From NCBI GenBank assembly GCA_024195585.1, contig SWBL01000005.1, positions 62,001-126,000 of the forward strand: a stretch of DNA of 64,000 bases. The letters run 5' to 3'. Shown piece after piece: positions 61,969-64,000 of the stretch. A program made the position numbers and the translations under genes. Source of the stretch: Aureobasidium sp. EXF-3400. Lineage: Eukaryota; Ascomycota; Dothideomycetes; Dothideales; Saccotheciaceae. The notes below the pieces were generated by a model. That model saw only the letters and a program-made list of their open reading frames with translations. It did not search any database and was not told where the DNA came from. Position 1 is the stretch's first letter, and each line of letters begins with the position of its first letter.

Positions 61969-64000
61969 GGCTGTTGGGCTTCCTGATTCTCTCGATGGAT
62001 ACTCTGGACTTTTGGCCAAAAGGTGCTGCCTGAAGCGGCAGCAAGGGTATATGAGAAGCTCAGTAAAGGCTGTACCAAGGGGTATGCTCTACGTGGAAGT
62101 AGCTATGGTATCCAAGAAATGCCTGGTGTGTTTGTATTGGTATCCAAAACCGTATATTCCAGTCAAGAAGTGCCTCAGGAGTATCAAGAACAAAGATGGA
62201 AAGCTTCGAGTAACAGAGGTTCCAAGTCAAGTGCAAAGGTCTCGTGTTGTATGTATGAGATGTCTCAGAAAGAAGTGTGCCCCACGCGGATCAGGCACAA
62301 GTGCAGAGATGTTTCAGTCTGGAGCAAAGATGAAAGAAAGCAGAGTCCAAGAAGTATAGGTAAGTCACAAAAAATGATTCAGAAGCAGAGACACAAACGG
62401 ACAGGCAGCAAAGGTTTGGAAGCTCGGATACAGCTAAGTATTTTAATGCAATGATCCGCCGTGCAGTGCTGCTTCTGCTACATCATAGGTTGACGGTTGC
62501 TAGAAAAAGGCAACTATTTCTAGGTTTGGCTGCGTGGAAGGAGTGGGCGTAAGGCTGCAGGACCCCGGCAAAGGCAGACATGCGCCTCCACCAACACCAT
62601 CATCTTTCTGGCTGCAAAGCCACAGGACACCGCTGCGCTTTTGGGGCTCTCCGATCGTGTACACCCCGGTGTCGACTCCTTCGAAGTTTTGGTGACGTTA
62701 TTTCGGATTTATTCGCTGTGAAAAGGCTAGAAAAAATTGAGGAGAGCATTGGTAAGAAACGTGACTGCGTGAAGTCTGATACATGGTGCAGAAAGGTGTT
62801 GGTTGTTGCCTGGCCTAGGACTGTCGTCTGCCTTTTTCGCACACCCGTTGCCCATCCATCTGCAGCAGGTAGAATGTCCGCAGCAGTCATCTGCGCTTGA
62901 CGCTTTCCCGACACATTTTGCTAGGGAAACCACTTCGCTCATGGTTTACAAAAGACGCTAATTAAGAGACCTTGCTCTGGAAGAAATCCGAGAGTATGGT
63001 ACACACGCGCATCGACACCCGTCATGCGAAGAAGAGACGCGGACACGCATGTGCGATGCAAATGTACACCACCATCATCTCACTGCTTCTCTCATCGTCT
63101 GCGCTTTTGTTTCAAGCTTGGGTCTTCCGACACCAGCAAAATGCACCATGAGAAAGGTACAAGATACACTACCACTTCCACAGGCGCAGTTTAGCAAAGC
63201 CAAAAATCCGGTCATTTGACAATCGGTTGCGGGCTTAGCATGCTTGTGTGGTGTGCAGAAGATGATGATGACAGGAACCAGATGTGTACACACCAAGGTT
63301 GTGTCAACGAGTGGGCAGCCGATCCGCACGCGTGGGGGGCATGATCGCCCTCAGCCAGCGGCAGCGGTCCGTTTCGCGTGCGTGCTTGCTTGCTCGTTCT
63401 CTCATCCAACCATTTCACTTCTGAGTTCTCGCTTTGCTGGGAATGGTTTTGTTGTTTGATCTTCTTTGCTGCACCAACCGAATCAACTTCATCTCCCATG
63501 CAAAGTGCAGCAGAGATGTCAAACAGCTGTACAGCGCTGCGCTGCGCAACGGATAATCATGATCCTTCCATGGTCCTTCCGGCTAGCAGCCTGAGGCTGT
63601 GCCGGTCTTTTCTTCCTTAGAAACAAGGATAGAAAGGTAGCTGTACTTTCTGATATCAAATCACAGCCCCAACGTTTCAGCTGTCTACGCAATAGACACG
63701 CGGGTGGAGGGGAGTTGACGTTTCGGCCTTGTGGCCCCATAAGGATGACAGGAGGCTGACCTTTCCAACCTGTTTCCTGCAAGCGATGCAAGCGAGGTAC
63801 CTGGGGCATCCTGCATGTTTGCAGGTGCTTACAACCTGTGGCTGAACGTGACACTGAGTCATATTGTATGAGCCACTTGTGGCTGCTTACCAAAATCACC
63901 ACAGTCGACGAGAATGAATGGAAGAAGAAATCTGTGAATCGTGGGTCTTTCCGTGTTTCCACCACCGGAAAGGGGCCCCCGAGTCGTGTATGGACAAAGT
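61969..64000. other. Right-end region without a supported gene
   Basis: Two kilobases upstream of the minus-strand gene. Several open frames of 60-150 codons exist on both strands. They have mixed, unrelated composition, no domain and no splice partner I can find. The segment from about 62040 to 62440 is purine-rich on the plus strand. There is no tRNA and no clear repeat. A gene starting beyond the window may use the last part. Confidence 0.5.

Noticed and set aside
62023..62454. 143-codon frame in the right-end gap
   Set aside because: Purine-driven Lys/Ser/Glu composition in the leader region of a minus-strand gene; no homology recognised.
62600..62914. Minus-strand frame with a hydrophobic MLSSIFSSLF patch
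   Set aside because: The patch briefly suggested an Arf-like start, but no GTPase motifs follow on that strand.

Overview
The window looks like nuclear DNA of a filamentous ascomycete (Pezizomycotina). Protein-coding genes carry short GT-AG introns, mostly 48-80 nt, with CTAAC-like branch sites. The protein set is fungal: a SAT4-type rhodopsin-fold membrane protein, a Cch1 calcium channel, a Zn2Cys6 regulator and Nup120. A dothideomycete is my best guess from overall protein flavour, but I cannot fix the genus. There is no bacterial, phage or plasmid content, no CRISPR array, no intact transposon and no secondary-metabolite cluster. The order is ordinary mixed housekeeping.

Layout, left: the 3' part of a large low-complexity protein (3-2825); UMP1 proteasome chaperone (3375-3965); a membrane-anchored ubiquitin-fold (UBL3/MUB) protein with a CaaX end (minus, 4826-5728); ERG8 phosphomevalonate kinase (minus, 6482-8104); a 1289-residue PPR protein (9201-13070); an intron-bearing tRNA (minus, 13728-13861); a class I glutamine amidotransferase (minus); ARG1 argininosuccinate synthase (minus); and a one-pass membrane protein (minus, 17665-19339).

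Middle: branched-chain keto-acid dehydrogenase E2 (20984-22452); the Cch1 channel (22925-29876); initiator tRNA-Met with an intron in its D arm (minus, 30228-30351); a degenerate minisatellite and a diverged dispersed repeat (30411-31017); a tocopherol-cyclase-like protein; a type-B carboxylesterase; a LARP1-like La-motif protein; a probable mitochondrial protein of unknown role; the SAT4-type membrane protein (minus); RAD51; and Nup120.

Right: V-ATPase subunit C; MET14 APS kinase (minus) divergent from GCV1 aminomethyltransferase; a third intron-bearing tRNA (54172-54315); a two-zinc-module transcription factor (minus); a peroxisomal alpha/beta hydrolase ending in SKL (minus); the splicing factor YJU2; and a basic, Ser/Arg-rich unknown protein (minus). 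The last 2 kb show no gene I can support.

The genes do not form one pathway. The strongest unexplained signal is in the RNA genes. All three tRNAs are interrupted, and the initiator tRNA-Met insert sits in the D stem rather than the anticodon loop. It looks like a spliceosomal intron (GT start, TACTAAC box, AG end).
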